A stretch of 64,000 bases of DNA from Enoplolaimus lenunculus (taxonomy: Eukaryota; Nematoda; Enoplea; Enoplida; Thoracostomopsidae), in assembly GCA_030248215.1 (NCBI GenBank), contig JASANG010002942.1, positions 1-64,000 of the forward strand. Direction: 5' to 3'. Of this stretch, positions 28,001-43,000 are shown piece after piece. The notes beneath the pieces were generated by a model. It saw nothing but the letters and a program-made list of their open reading frames with translations. It ran no database searches and was not told the origin of the DNA. Position 1 is the stretch's first letter, and every line of letters starts with the position of its first letter. The translations under genes were made by a program, and so were the position numbers.

Positions 28001-31000
28001 TACATACGTAATTATGTGTCTTTTGGAACGTATTTGAAAAAGCCATTTTATTTAAAAACTCACCAAAAAGCCCTCGGCGAATTTTGAAAAACTAAACCCT
28101 GCCAGACACACTGATATGTGCTCAGAAATGAAATTGATAGCATTCCAACTGACTGTTATGCGCAAAAAGTATCGACAGTATTTTTGTAGTGCCGATGCTC
28201 ACGAAAAGTGCCGATTATTGCCGAGGTACATGTTTATCCAAAAATTTCGAATCTAATATCAGGAATGTTCAACTAAAAGGGTGACTTGTAGCTGATCGTA
28301 TTAGCGCGCGACTGGATATACTTTTTTGGCAAATTACCGATATCCAGCGACACTAAATGACGTAGTAATACTTAGCACCAAGAAATACATAACCCAGAAA
28401 CTTTAGTTTAGCTAGATATTGAAGCTGGATATTAAATGCATTTATTCAGTAATTTATCTCTTAAATAATTAGTTGTGTTTTCTTCAGATGAATCATTTTT
28501 GAACGTTTCACTGGATCTTACTGCTCAGCTGGCAGATAAGAAACGGTATCATGACTTTTTCGTATCGTTCTTGAAAAAAACTGACTTATGGAAAAATGTG
28601 AGTCATATGTTTTCCGTTACAAAGTTTGTTGCTGCGAAAAGCTTTGTTTAAAAGTTTAATTTGCAATTGGTTTGTTGTCTTGTACGTGCTAATGTAACGC
28701 GGTTCGTTTATGCTATTCAGAAATTTGTGTAAATGGAGAATGTTTGCAATGGGCAGACAGTTTGTTGCAACGGTTTTCGTAATAAGTGTCCAAACTATGA
28801 AACTGTGTCATCTGTTGATCTGAAACTTTACATAGATGTAGGCTAACTGTGCAAAAAATGCGTTCCGTTTTTTAATCGCCGTAGACTTGTAAATTACAAA
28901 ATCTATCACCAAAGGATGAAGATTCTACACACATTTGAGAATACTGCACTAGCGTAGGCGCTGCAATTCTAATGCAGATAGGACACAAAAATGAAAACAA
29001 TCAAGAATGTAGTCTTGCGATTTTTTGCATACTCTGTGAATTTTAGCTTGGTTCACTACACATTGTTGGAAGAGGATATGTGCCGACAAGCTTAGCCCTT
29101 ATGGAACAAGCGGAGAAGTTGACAGCGGCTTCAGCTCTCATTACTGCTTCTATTCGGTAAGTGAAATAATTGCATGGGCTGTCAGCCTGTTGTTAGCATT
29201 TACTTAACGCACAAAACTAAAGTATTGCGAATTTGTTTGCGTTTAATGCCGTTACATAGTGCATGTCTCACGAAACACGTTCCAAAATAATGCTAAGCGA
29301 GTCAATATTTAGTGACAGCTGAAGTTGGGATTTAGGATCAGATTCGACAAAAATTGGACGAACGGTATTGAAATGAGTTTTAGTTTGGCAAATCTGTCCG
29401 GGTTTTTGACTGCTCCTCTGGTCTTTCGGTCATTACTTCAATGACGCAAGTTACGAAATTTTTACATTTCTTTGTGTGTTTTGTCTGTTTAAGATTCGGC
29501 TTGCTGGCTCGGTTTCTCAAACTTCAAAAGTTATTTTATTTTTTGTAAGCGTAGCAATATTTTTCGATTTGTACCTAAGTAGAATGCAGATTCGGTAAAG
29601 TTACAATAGATTGTGGTTCGGAATCGATAAAACAGTAATACCGTAATAGTTTAAATAAGCGTTGATCGAACACAAGCATTACTTGTTTGATTGCATTTTA
29701 AACATTGTTATTTGAATAAGAAGCATATAATTTGGCGTGTTGCTCAACCAAATAATATTGAAATATAATGTAGCCTAAGCGTTGCTCTGTTCCACTATCT
29801 AATTTTGCTGTTTTGTGTTTAAACTGATCCTATGTAGGTAACCTGTGAAATGAAGTAAAGTTATTTTTAGGAAAGAACTATTGAGAAATGCTATTGAACT
29901 CTTCTTCGCCAGAGCACAAGCTACTGCCAGGATTGGAAGCGAAGTAACCGACGTTGAACAGCTGTACCGCGAGGTGTGTTTACTGCAGTATTTGGGCTTT
30001 GTTTTAGTTGTAGCTAACGTATAAAACAACATACATTTTATAATAACTCTGTAACATGTACATCACAGACAAATTAGTATTATCTTCCACTGAAAGTTAT
30101 TGCATTGTTGTTTGAGGTAAAAATGCTTCGCTAGCTGCGTGTTGACATTTTTGGTATTTATAAGTATTCCACTGTTCAGCGTTCAACCAATGAATAATGC
30201 TACTATTGAGCCGACCTTAATTTCCACAGCTGCGGCAGTTTGTATGTTTGAAAACCCATTATTAACTGAATTATATGTGTTATGCACGTTTGGGAATATG
30301 TGGCTTTAGATTTCTGGTTTTGATCAGCTGATCGCAGCGTTGATTGAGTTTGAAGATTCGCAAATTAACGACATCGCACCCTTCCAATCTCGATTTGAAG
30401 TTGTACAAGAAATAAATAAGATATTTATTGTAAGTTTAGATAACCACTCTGACACGAGTAGGCAGCTGGGTACACTTTCTGTATAAAACTATGTACCCAA
30501 CGCGCGTAGCATTTTTGTTTTATCCCCTCTTTTAGGCGAAAATGTATAAATGTGTAAGCAGAGAAATTCCAAAGATAAACCGATCTGACAGGTTTCTATT
30601 CTTACAAAATTGAGATGTTAGAAACATACTATGCATGCGATATCTATCCAACACCCCAAAACTGAGGAGTGATACGGCGAAAACACACGCGCTCGAAATT
30701 CCAAAGATAACCAATATATCCTGCTTCTATTACAAAAGTGAGATGTTAGAAACGTGCTATACATGCGATATCGACCGAACACCCCAAAACTGAGGGGTGA
30801 TACGGCGAAAATACGTGCGCTGTTGCATTCTGTACCGTGCAAGACTCAGCTAGTCGCATAGGCTTGCTATGAGTCATTATCGTCTCTTGGTCTAACTAAG
30901 TCATTTTCCTTAAAAGTCATTATTATTATTATTATATTATTATTATTATTGTATTATTATTATATTATTATTATTATTATTATTATTATTTAAGTCCTTT

Positions 31001-34000
31001 TTAATATTTAACAAACTGCTAATAACTTTGGTTGAGCTGCGATAATCTTTAATCAATTTGCTTTGTGTGAAGCTTGTTCGCCGACATTTAGCGATAAATA
31101 ATTTTTCAATCTTCTTGCGTTCTGCATGAGTTATAGTTCTTTGCTCAAATTTAATTCGTATACATAGAAATAAGGATTACAATTAAGGGTACAGTATAAC
31201 GGCTTATAGCTTTTAGTAAAAATCTGTGTCTGTCCTGTGGTCACTCTTTCAGTTTTCTATCGGTAATTGTTCGGTCGGATTGAGCTAAGGATGGCAACAA
31301 GGGTTCGGTTTCGGCTTCAAAAATCCGAATCCAGCGAGGTTCCGAAAGAGCGGTTTTAGGTTTCTGAAATTAATTTAAACAGACTGAATCTTTGTTAAAT
31401 ACTTTTAGTACTTGTGGCTGGAATCTCAATTCATGTATCAATGAATTCAGGATTCAATAATTCAAAATTCACATTTTTCTATTACCTGCATGAAATTGGG
31501 TTTGCTTATCAGGCATGTCAAACTGCTATAGTTATACTTTGATAAACTGGTTTTATGTAAGTAAGGGATTTTTGAAGGTCAACGTTCGGATTCGTAATCG
31601 GATTCTACTAAATTGTAATGGGTTCGGAATCGGTCAAATTGTGCGTTCGGTGCCGCACTGATCGAAGCCAACCTCAACAAAATTGGTCAGTGATCTTCAA
31701 AATAATTATATAATATTATGTAAGTCCACTATTTTTCAACAATTTTAAAACCAAGATTTTCGTTTTTACTACCAGAATTGAAAATTCCTGTGTTTTGGCG
31801 TTTGAAATTAGCATTTTGATAAAATGACAATAAAATAAAATAGATTTTATTACTAAAATATATATAAACTTTGACAGTCACTGAAAATAAACCATCGAAG
31901 ACGGATTTCGCTTTCGTTGATAATGAAAATCTAAAATACAGCAGATTATGTAAATACCTATCTTCAACTAAGGTTATTGCACCAATAATATTGCAAGATT
32001 TTTAACTTTCCGGTTCCGGTAAGTCTTTCAAATTCCGGTTCCGGCAAATTGTATTTCCGGCTGCACCCTGGATCATGGAGTAGCACTCCCTTCCATGCTC
32101 ACCTCATCGTAAATGCGGCAATCTGGGCGTATTTCCCTAACACGACCTATTTGATGTTATTTCAGGTGATCTTTAATGCCGCAAAAAATTACCGGGACAA
32201 AAAAGGTTTTGTGTACGATCCGATGCGTAATGCGCTCTCTGACAGCGTAACATCTGGATTTACAATTTGGTTGGATACCGTTTTGGTTGTTGAAGCTGTT
32301 CTCAGACAGGTAGGTAGGAAAGGCAAATAAATTTTGTATCTTGAGATAAAATCTTTTATTTGGTTAATACAGTCATGCTTTACTGCATGTTTTGGCTTGG
32401 TTAAGATTATGCCTTGGTTAAGATTATGCTATAGTCAGTATGATCTTGCTTGAAAGTTCGTAAAATACCGCATGGTGGTTGTCGGCGACAGATAACATGG
32501 AATATTGTGATGAAATAAATTTTGCAAGGTGCGAGAGAACAATTACATTAGTATTGTTTTAGCACACTCTGACGTTAAACATTATTGCTGAGTGCATTGA
32601 CTCACGAAGTAGTGCAGTTCTCGTTGATCAAATTTGCTGTTTAATCGATGTTTGTTTGTATACGCGTCGCTACGTTGTGGACTCTTTGGTTTCAAAGCGT
32701 TTCGTGGCTGATCAATCCACTTTTGAAGCGGTCATTTTAAAGTACAAGAGTGAACTGGCAACATTGCGACATAAACTCATAATGCCGTTGGGTGAGTTAT
32801 TGTTGCGCTGGACTTTTCTGCAGCTCGACACTGCACGTCGCTGCGTGAAGGTTTTACGTTTAGGATTTATGACATTAGAAAAATCTCGCTGTCTACTCAG
32901 TCTGACGCTTAGCACACTTGCACTAGATTGCCTATACGCGATTTAAGTTTTTTGCTGAAAAATATCGCGTAGAATCTTTTTGCACTATAAGCACGAAATA
33001 AAAGCAAATTTTAAATACGTCGCGCGTGACGGTGGCACGCTAGGAACATGTGTGGGCGTTATGAGAGGCAGTGAAACTTGATGCATTCTCAAGAGTCATC
33101 TTCTGGAGTGCCCGATGCTTTGTTTTTAATACATAGAATTGGTTTACACTGTTGAACCGAACTCTGTCTGTGGTTCTTATTCGGCAACAGTCTGGACATT
33201 TGCTGAGTCTCGAAGGCAGAGGCGCTTCAACCTTGGAACCCAGTTGGCAACTGGGGTTGGAATCTTTATTTGGAGACGTATTTTTTTCTGATATTGAAAA
33301 TTGTACAGAAAAAGTGTTTGACGTCCAAACAAGTTAAATTTTAAGGCTAAAACACTCAACCGGGAGGAAGATGCAAAATTGTGTTTCGGGGCATTAGCTG
33401 ATTGAGGGACTTCACCCCCAGTAGCGAGCAAGCAGGCCGTAATTATTTAAACACCTTGCGTTTTATCAAAAGCGGGTGATAATCTTAGACTGTTCTAGTT
33501 GCCCGTTTGTGGCTGGTACAAAATGTGCCACCTCATGCTGAATTATTGTTCTGTCGCCATGAATTTTTAGAGGTCGTCGCGGGTAGTACTCGTAGAGTTC
33601 GGTGAAAAATACAGTTTCGTTTAGAATAAGGGTGCAACTGGAAATACAATTAATTGGAATCAGAAACGAAATTTGAAAAAATTACCGGAGCCGAAATCGG
33701 AAAGTTAAAAATTACATGCCGCCGAAAAATTCATTTTAATTTTCTTTTGTTGTATTATTTTAATTTTAATTTTTTGCTATATTGTTTTTTAAAATAACCT
33801 TAGCTGACTCTTCGATGGAATTATGATGACATTATCTAAACGTTTTTAGGATAATCTAAGGTCACTGACGTTGAGTTTAGGGGGATTAGTCTTAGAGGAA
33901 GAACTCAAGATAACAATGTCATAGAGGAAATAGTCTCAGTCGAAAGAATTCGTTGGGCAATGAGTTGTTTTTCGCTAGTCAAAACACTAGGAGCTGATGA

Positions 34001-37000
34001 GACAGTACCACTATATCTGTAAGCAGTTTTAAATGATTTGGCTAACCCGCTAAATAAGATTTTTCACTCTTGCATCGTCAAAGGGTATGTGCCTCACCCG
34101 TGGCGCTTGTAAAATGTTGTATTTATTCTCAAACCGGGTGAAGACGACTATATGTCAGCAAAATCATAGACCAAGCAGTTTGACTTCGTTTTTATTGAGT
34201 CTAACAAAATGTGTTACTATTTCATCCGTTGTCGGCAAATCAGCATGCTTATCAGATGGGCAAATATACATTGACGGCCCTTCACATTTTTGTATCGAAG
34301 ATAGAATGTTTTCCCCTTAAACGGTATACTCTTTATTTTGGACATTGATGGAGCTTTTAATAAAACTTCTTTTCTTTCAATACAGGACGCTGTTCACATT
34401 CTTGTATCGAAGATAGAAGAAGGTTTCTCCCTTAAGCGGTATACTCTTCTTTTTGGACATTGATGGAGCTTTTAATAAAACTTCTTTTCTTTCAATACAG
34501 GACGCTGTTCACATTCTTGTATCGAAGATAGAAGAAGGTTTCTCCCTTAAGCGGTATACTCTTCTTTTTGGACATTGATGGAGCTTTTAATAAAACTTCT
34601 TTTCTTTCAATACAGGACGCTGTCAAGAAATTTGGCATAGATAAGAGGGTTGGCATATCCTTAAATAATCTTATCTGCTCCAGGACGGATTTGGCTGAAA
34701 TGGGTCTTACAGAAATAAAGGTTTGTGTACATCAGGCTTTGCCACAAGTTGGTGTTTTGTCACCCTTGCTGTGATCATTGGTTGTAGGTTATCTGTTAGT
34801 GCAGTTAGGAGAACAAACGGCATTTGCACAAGCATATTTAGATGATGTCGTGATAATCGTACAAGGCACATCGTTTGAGGTTGTATCATGCAGAATAAGT
34901 TTAGCACTAAAAATACATTGTTTGGTGCACGAAGAATGGTTTGGAGGTTCAAGAATGTAAGACTCACTTAGTGCATTTCTCGCGAAGATAAAGTATCTGT
35001 GTCGTTCCAGATATTCTTGTTTATCGACGGAAGCTCAATCTCACTAAAGAATTTAAATATCTAAGTGTCATTTTTGATTCAAAACTAAATTGGAATTCAC
35101 ATATTCAGTATACCACTCGTACAGGTGTAATAGTTTTGTGGCATATGACTCGTGTTGATCTTTTGAGTTCTATTCTCATAAGGGTACAGGGGATTGCATA
35201 TATATTCCAGGCTTTGCTGATTTCCATGTTCCAATTGGATCTTGTTGTTCGGTTTTCCAGGCAGAGGTTATCGCCATTAAGAAATGCGTCTCCTACTTGT
35301 TAGGTCGTTGTGTTAAGAAAAAGTGTATTTCGATTTTCAGTGACAGTCAAACTGCAATAAAAGCACTGGATAACTGTTTGGTCAATAGCAAGACAGTGTT
35401 TGAGTTTGATTGGAAAACAAAACAAGCATCGCATAAGCTTAGGTGTCAGAACTCTGAGTGGGCATTGCATGTTGAATAATCACTTGCATAATCTTAAATT
35501 GGCAACAACTAATGAATGTTCTTTGTCATAATAAGATAGATACAGGAAACCATTTCCTGTTGAGTTTCGTGAAATATTCTGCTTTATGGGGAAACTGGTT
35601 TGGGGGCAACGGGTCTTCAGCAGAATAAGGCTTCGCGACTGGATATTAGGAAAATTATTCCTTTTTAGTTGAATCTAAACAAGAACTTTAGGTTTGTCTG
35701 TAGTGGAATATTAAACAAGAGATGGCGGTGTAATGGGCCTTTTACAGTCTGCACACTTTATATGCAATCTTCTCTTTCTCTATATATCTATATATCTATC
35801 TAACAGGAAAATAAAAACATTCCGGTTGCACCCTGCTAGTGTTAGAATATAATTTAGCTTGTAATACTTATTGTCTTCAACTACACAAGTTAATCCCCTA
35901 CGATGGGAACGGCCGAAAACGCAGCGCATGCTGGATATATTTTTTCTTCACAGTATGTATTAAGTTGAATACTTTTTCCAAGAGTTTTATCCACGCTTGG
36001 TTCTATTAGTTTTAGTGGAAGTTTGGTTTTTCAAGTGTCAAAACTTTAATGCTCCAGCTGTTTAGGATTTTTTGTGTCATAGACAATTTACTCAAAACAG
36101 TATATTCTCAATCAGTTTATTTAATCAAACGTCTTTAGTCGTTTTTAATTTATCCTAATGTTTTTATTACCAGAATTATTTATTCATTTCTTTTAGCATT
36201 GAGTAAGAACTAATGTATATACGTGCTGACATGCTAATGTAAGTGTCATGAAATTTAGTAAAGCAATCCTTGTGATCAGCGCAAAAGTTTTGATTTTTTA
36301 TTTCAATAATTTGAAATCTCGTCGACTGCACAATTCGTTCACCCATCTTTATGCTTACAAATATACATAGGATTAAGACGCTGTCAGGCGATGACTTGTA
36401 ATCGTCGGATTGGTTTATTTCAGTTTCGCTTGGTTATCACGATGTTGCGTGCCGATTGGCCGAGAAACATTTGGATTTTGATGTTTTGCTTAATGTATGC
36501 GAGAAAACTAACGATGCTGAACGATTAAAACAGTATTCAAATCGATTTGCGTCCGAGGTAGGTATGCCGAGATTGAAAATTTATGTATATTTAAATTAAA
36601 TCAGGGTAACGACCGGATATTTGGTTCTGGCAAAAAGTGACATTCGGCTCCGGAAAATCGACGTCCGGCTCCAGTATTCTGCATTGCGTAAAATTTATCG
36701 CCGAAAACTAAGACATAACTCTATATTAAACTGTTATTTATTGACCAAAATGGCAATAATTTGCTGTAATATTTAGTTTCAAATAACAGAAATAAGTATA
36801 TCAAGAAACTTAGTTAATGTCAAAATTTATGTCGGTGCAAAATTATAAGACATTATTCAAACTTAGCGTGATTAAATTTTGCTTTTTAAGGAAATGTACT
36901 TAAACATCTAATGTGGTGTAGCTGAGTATCGGGGTGGTCTCATAAATCATTTGTTGTGTATGTTTTTGACAGGGATTTTATGAATTTCAATACGATTGGT

Positions 37001-40000
37001 TCATTAAACGTGGTCAGCCTTCAAAAATTCTGTCGCTTTCGGCTTCTTCTCGCAGCATCGCAGATACGCGTCATGTTGAACAATTGCTATCCGATCAACC
37101 TCAACTTAGTTGGATTCACAGTGTTCGAAACAAACATTTTGCAAACGTACGTGGAATATTGACTGACGTTAAATAAGGGATGTAACCATGATTTCGGAAA
37201 AAGAGCTTCCGTTCTCTAAGAAATTTAAAATTGGGTTTCAGAAACCTATCTACAACAAGCACAAATTAGGGTTTGAACGCTAAGATCCCTTCGGCTGCAC
37301 CATTGCCTATTTGTTGGTTGCGAAAACATAATCTTGTTTGTTTTGGGTACCCGTCTACTCGTTCAAGGTTCAGAATGAAAGCGTGTAGTAGTGTCACAAC
37401 AGAGATGCATGCAAAGTGGAGTTGCATCGGCATACTTCGACACATGTAACACTTGCATGCACAGAAATAATGTATCTGATCGTTATACAGTGTTTCTTAG
37501 TGATTGGTATGGAAATTTCCTAAGAAAGCCCATCATTTACAGCCTATAGTTGCATAAAACTGTATTACAGGCACCAGCTAAAACATGATTGCATTATTTT
37601 AGCGCCTGACACTTCCTATTGTAACCATTAATTATTACTGGACCACCGGATAAACGTATAAAACTATCTCTTAGGTAGTATGAAGAAATTGCAAACACAT
37701 TCGTTTCAGGCTGAAAATTTTTCGCATCCTAGGCTGTAGCTATTTACCAGTACTGTTATGCTGTGCGTTAAAGGTCCGTCCACAAAAAGTATCGACTGTG
37801 GAAAGATATTTTGTTGGACACGTCGAAAAAGTTAAATAAAGTTGCCGCAATTTGTTTGTATATTGATGACTTTGTCATCAATAAGTTTGAATACATCTCC
37901 TTATATAGTGAAGGTCGCGTCATAAGCAGGTGGTATTTCTAATAGAGTTGTTTTCGGTGGTCAGTGCCGGCCGAAGCGCTCCCCCTCGAAGCCCCTCAAT
38001 TTGGGGGGGACCTTTTGGAGCCCCACGTTGGCGAACTAAAAAATTTTATCACAGCCACGAAGTTATAGAGTTGTAAAACATTTTATTATGGGCCACCTCG
38101 GACCTGTTTGGAGGGGGGCGACCAGGGTGCAACTTTAACTTTGACTCCAATTAGAATTCCGATTCAAAACTAGTTCCCATTCCGATTCCGATTGCACAAT
38201 CGATCGGAATCGGAATTTTGACATTTTTTCATTTTTATCGTACTTGTTGTGATATGCTGCATAAAAATTCTGCATCATTTATCTATTAGTTTGTTTTCGA
38301 TGAATCAACTTATAAATAATTATTGAATGTAGTTTAGCTTTACAGAACTAAAAAATATTGTCAATTTGATCATGATACGTTTTTGAGAATTATTGAAAGC
38401 CAACGTTCCAATTCCGATTCCAGCATACTGCATTTCCGCTTTGCACCCTGGGGCCGACTATCTTAACGCCGGTCCTGTTGGTAGTATTTCAGGCTTTCGA
38501 AACGCTTAAAATGATGGGGAATGTAAAAACAACGTCATTGGATAAACAGAAGGTTAGTTTGTTTGTACCTAATTAATTGCAATGTTGAATATCACATTTT
38601 AACATGAGGAAAAATACCAAATCGAGAACGCAAAACAAATTTAGTCGAGAAATACTTGAACAAGAACAAAACTGAAAAGAAGGCTTTGTATACCTTTGTT
38701 TTATTTACTTCAGAATTTCTATTCACTAGCCAAAATGGCTGTTCTTGCGTCGGATTTATCAGAACCTGAAGTATCGTGCGAAGTTGCAGGTGTGTTTGAC
38801 GTTGTGCGTATTTAAAGGTTTACTCCGAGAGTGTAAGCCTCACTCAATATCGCTTTTCAAAGCTAGTTCTGAGTAGCTGTAACATTTAATATTGGATTAG
38901 TATGCTTGTCAGACAGTGATAGAAATCTAATAGCAATAGAATTTTTAGAAAACGGTTATGTTACATCAATATAGCGTACCACGATTTACGGGCTACACCT
39001 TCCCCCCAATTATAATCGTTGTGTGCATCATAATTTTACTAATTACGGAACCTACGTCTGGCTTCTTTCTTGGAAATTTATGATTATAAAAGTTTACGTA
39101 TGTCGTTGTTTAAAAATGCAAAACTAAAATTGTGTATTGGCGTGTTGTTTGTGTTGCACAAGAACCAACGGGGTTCTATAGCCTTCACTGTGTTCTATGG
39201 TTGTATTTAAGCTGTGTCTCATATTTACCTATGCATATGGTATTAAGGCGTATTTTACACAATGGACCTGTAGATTTATTGCTGGAATGCATGCAAAATG
39301 TGCTTCCATACAGCGTATAAACTGAAATTCAGTGATGGGACTAAAACAATACTGTGTTTGCACTTCGCATATATAAATATGAACGCTAAAGTAAAGACGC
39401 TAAAGGTTTGAACACAGAAGAGTAGACACTATAAGCTTCAGGCTAAGTTAGCTAGCATTATTCTTTTTCAAATGCAGATCTGTCAATGAACAAAACTTTT
39501 TTGGAGCTTGGCAGGTTATTACTATGGTTTTAAAAACGATGATATGATGAATTATTTTTATGTTTTTTATTTAGTGCTTGACGATAGGCTGGATATCATT
39601 ATGTTTCAAGAAAACATTCCGTACAACGTCAAAAAGGTTAATCATCTACATTATTGCCATTTCTGGCCGTCCCTGGTGGTTGGCACACATATTAAGTTTT
39701 CTCAATTTTGGTCCGCCCCCTAGGTTGACGCCTTCACTTTTTTAAAGTGGGTGGAATCAGAATTATAACGTCTGTGTAATGTACATTAAAAAAGTTTAGG
39801 TAACGAGCTGAAATCTAAGTGAACCGACCTGCACTCTTCAGTTCACAGACCATTCATTGTTCAAGCGGGAACTAAATTGTGCCAGAACAGGAACCGGAAT
39901 TGAAATTTTGTGGAAAAGGAACCTGAATTTCAAATAAATTTTCAACTCCGATTAGTGTTTTTCTTTTTAGTAAACCCGTCAAAAACGTGTCTTTAATAAT

Positions 40001-43000
40001 TTTTTGACAATTTCTTTTTCGTTTTCACCACTCATACAAAATAACTCACCAACTGTTTCAATTTAAGTGCTTTTACAATTTGCAACTACGAAATCTATTA
40101 ATGTTTAAAACATGTAGCAAGACACCGTACAAATTCCTTTCCATGCGTTCTGCAATGCCGGAACTGGAAGAGGAATCGATTTTTGCCGTAATTGCGGCCA
40201 GAACAGGAACTTCCGTAAAACCCTGCCCCAGGCTAAAAATATGCCATGTCTTGGGCAAACGCGGTTAAAGGTATACCCGAACAAACTGTTTAAAACGAGA
40301 AGCCAACTGTCTTTTGTGCAAAAAACCGAGATTCAAAACCTTTTGTCTGTCCAAAATTACCAAGCATAGACCGTTTTTATGTAATACGCCGGTTTTCACA
40401 TTCGTTCTGTTTATTTTTGTGTTCTCGTCGACGTCGCTGTTGTGTACTTTATGCCCCAAAGTAGCACTTGGTTTTCGTGGTGGAAGATACATGGTTGTTT
40501 ACATTCCTTATTGTATGTGATTTGTCCCTCTGAGCCAGTCAGTCCGGGTAGTTGAGTAAGCTTGCTTAGTCTTGTAAAATGTATTTTGTTACTACTTATC
40601 GCAGCTCGTGCCATCAATATTAATTTTGAACTTTTTCAGACAAAGAAAATGAAAGAAAAACTAATAAAACCGCAACCAATTATAGAACTCATCGATTTGT
40701 TTTGCAAAGATGAATTAGCGGATCCGCTGTCCTATAAAACTGCTCTCGACTTGCTTATGCGAACGGAATATGAACCGGTTAGTTATAGAGTTTCGTTATG
40801 CAGTTTTTTCCAGATTTGCGCAATTTGCGTTTGCTATTTGAAGTTTCGAAGTGGTGCAAATCTATTTTTGTCTAGTTAGCAACGGCACATTTTATTCAAA
40901 CTAAGGGTTATTTGTCGCGCGGAGGGCTAGTTCTGGGGGTTTTGCTGAGGGATGGAAGGTTGAGCATGGGAGTAGATTCCCGTTTTCCACTCTCGAAACA
41001 CCGGTTTATATTAAGCTGTATGTAGTTTCATTCGCGTATGGCACAAGGTGTTTGACGTTAATGTGCATTTAAGGGAGGTGATGTTATAGAAACGCATTTA
41101 AATTTATCCGTAGCGCCTGATATCTGAGTATATGGAACTGCGCAGCGATAAGCATACTTCGGTATACTTTATTCGAATATTGTAAAGATTGATTTTAATA
41201 GTTTCTAATTGCAGGAAAGCAACGAATATTTAGACATGAAATTAAAGATATGGTGTCAGTCAATACTTCAAAGCGAGTGAGTTAAAGTCGTATTCGTGTA
41301 CTGTTTTTTCGGGTATTTTCGCCGAAAATTCCAGGTTCGGATTTTCACGATGAACTACATACTTCAAATTAAAATTTTGCTCCGTAATACATGTAAAATG
41401 TGTTAGTTCGTGCTCGCGTCACTAGCGAGGTTGTTTCAACTAGTGCTTATGTGTGAATCGTGTATGTGAGCAGACCTCAAGGATTTATAAGTATATTATA
41501 CATGTCTCAATACATATCCTGGCCAAAGTGCCGACAGCGCTTGCTACCGCTAGATTCGCCTTAGGTATTTTGCTATGCTTTTTGCGTGTTGAGATTAAGA
41601 TACTTTTGAGCACTTAGATTAAGAACATTGTGCTCTTGATTTAATAATTAGGCCATAACAACTGTTTTAAATCTATAGTTTTTTATTACATTCTATATAT
41701 TCAGCTGGACTAAACTTGATTCCAAAGACGATCTTTCTAATTCATACGGCGAATCTGTGTTTTTCCGAACTGTGTCAGTGGTATGCGAGACAGGTCAGTT
41801 ATACTCAGCTTGGTGCGGGGCGGGGTTTCTCCGGAATTCCTGTTACAGAACGAATTTCTGCAAAAATTGAATTTCCTTTCGTTTTTATGGTTTTGTGACA
41901 AATTGTAAGTATCAGTTTATCAGTTTTGAATATAAAAATTTATCTGCAATTGTGTTTGTGCAAATTCCTCACATTTTAAAGCACCTGACGTATGTTTCTG
42001 TACAACTTGGAAAATTATGTATTGAAATCGCAAAACCGAATATGATATATAACATTTCAATTCATTGTCCGGTTTTGTTCCTGTTCCGGTTTTCGCTGTT
42101 CCGGTGGAAAAATGAATTCCTGTTTCTGCTTCATGTGAAATGCAGTTCTATCGGAACCCTGGTGAGGAAGGTATAGTTTCATTCTATAGTTACTGTCACA
42201 AATGTGTGCGATTAAGGGTTGCGCTATACTTGACGTCCGGCGCCGTCCGTCACCGTGCGTCACCCATACGGCGCTGTCTGTCACCGTTACCGTCCGTCAC
42301 CCGTACGGTACCGTCCGTCACCCGTACGGCACCGTCCGTCACCCATACGGCACCGTCCGTCACCCGTACGGCACCGTCCGTCATCCGTACGGCACCGTCC
42401 GTCATCCGTACGGCACCGTCCGTCACCCGTACGGCACCGTGAGTCACCGTCCTTTCGTACGGCGCCGTCGGTCACCGACCGTGCGGGTGTCGGACGGCGT
42501 CGCACGTCAAAAAAAGTATAGCGCAACCCTAAGACAGCCGCGACTGCTGCGTTTGCGATTTTCGCGTCGCCATTGAACAAAATTCGGTTGCATTTTCAGA
42601 ATCGCTATTGCCCAAAATATTACACGTTTAGCTCATTAAATACTTAACGTTGTCCGCAGTGTATTGTGTAGTATTATGTTTTTGTTTATTATAATGTTAG
42701 TGACATTCATGTTTTTGTAACGGGTTTTTGAAATTTTTATGCTTGCTTCTAAATAATCTGCTGTATACCAAACATTTTTGGTGAATACGCAGCCTCCCTG
42801 TAAAAAGTACAAAATAACCCAAATATCGCGAAATAATGTGCACCTGGTCATTTATGCTTAGTCTAAAGGTAGCGTGATAGTGAGTAAAAAATGGTCAGTT
42901 TGTTTAAGTGAAACGTATGTCCAATACCAGATTTTTAGCATGTGACAGAATATGTCTTTTTACAAGCTTTACGGGTAAGTGACGCATGCTTTTATGGTAA

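Larger units (their letters stand above)
26816..28236. mobile_element. Family C element split by nested insertions
   Basis: Left part starts TATGGATGTGCCGAT (26,816); the right part resumes at 28,102 with the C body cattccaactgactgttatg and ends near gccgattattgcc. The middle is element X (27,033-28,101), which itself holds element D. Confidence 0.8.

Noticed and set aside
42202-42580. Overlapping open frames of 65-124 codons on both strands
   Set aside because: Generated by the ~20-bp tandem array inside family H; composition is low-complexity.
42966-42990. Possible SLX1 first exon (MSFYKLYG then gtaagt)
   Set aside because: FY is reminiscent of the SLX1 N-terminus, but there is no GIY motif and no exon with YIG between here and 43,429; NUP133 exons 32-33 lie in between.
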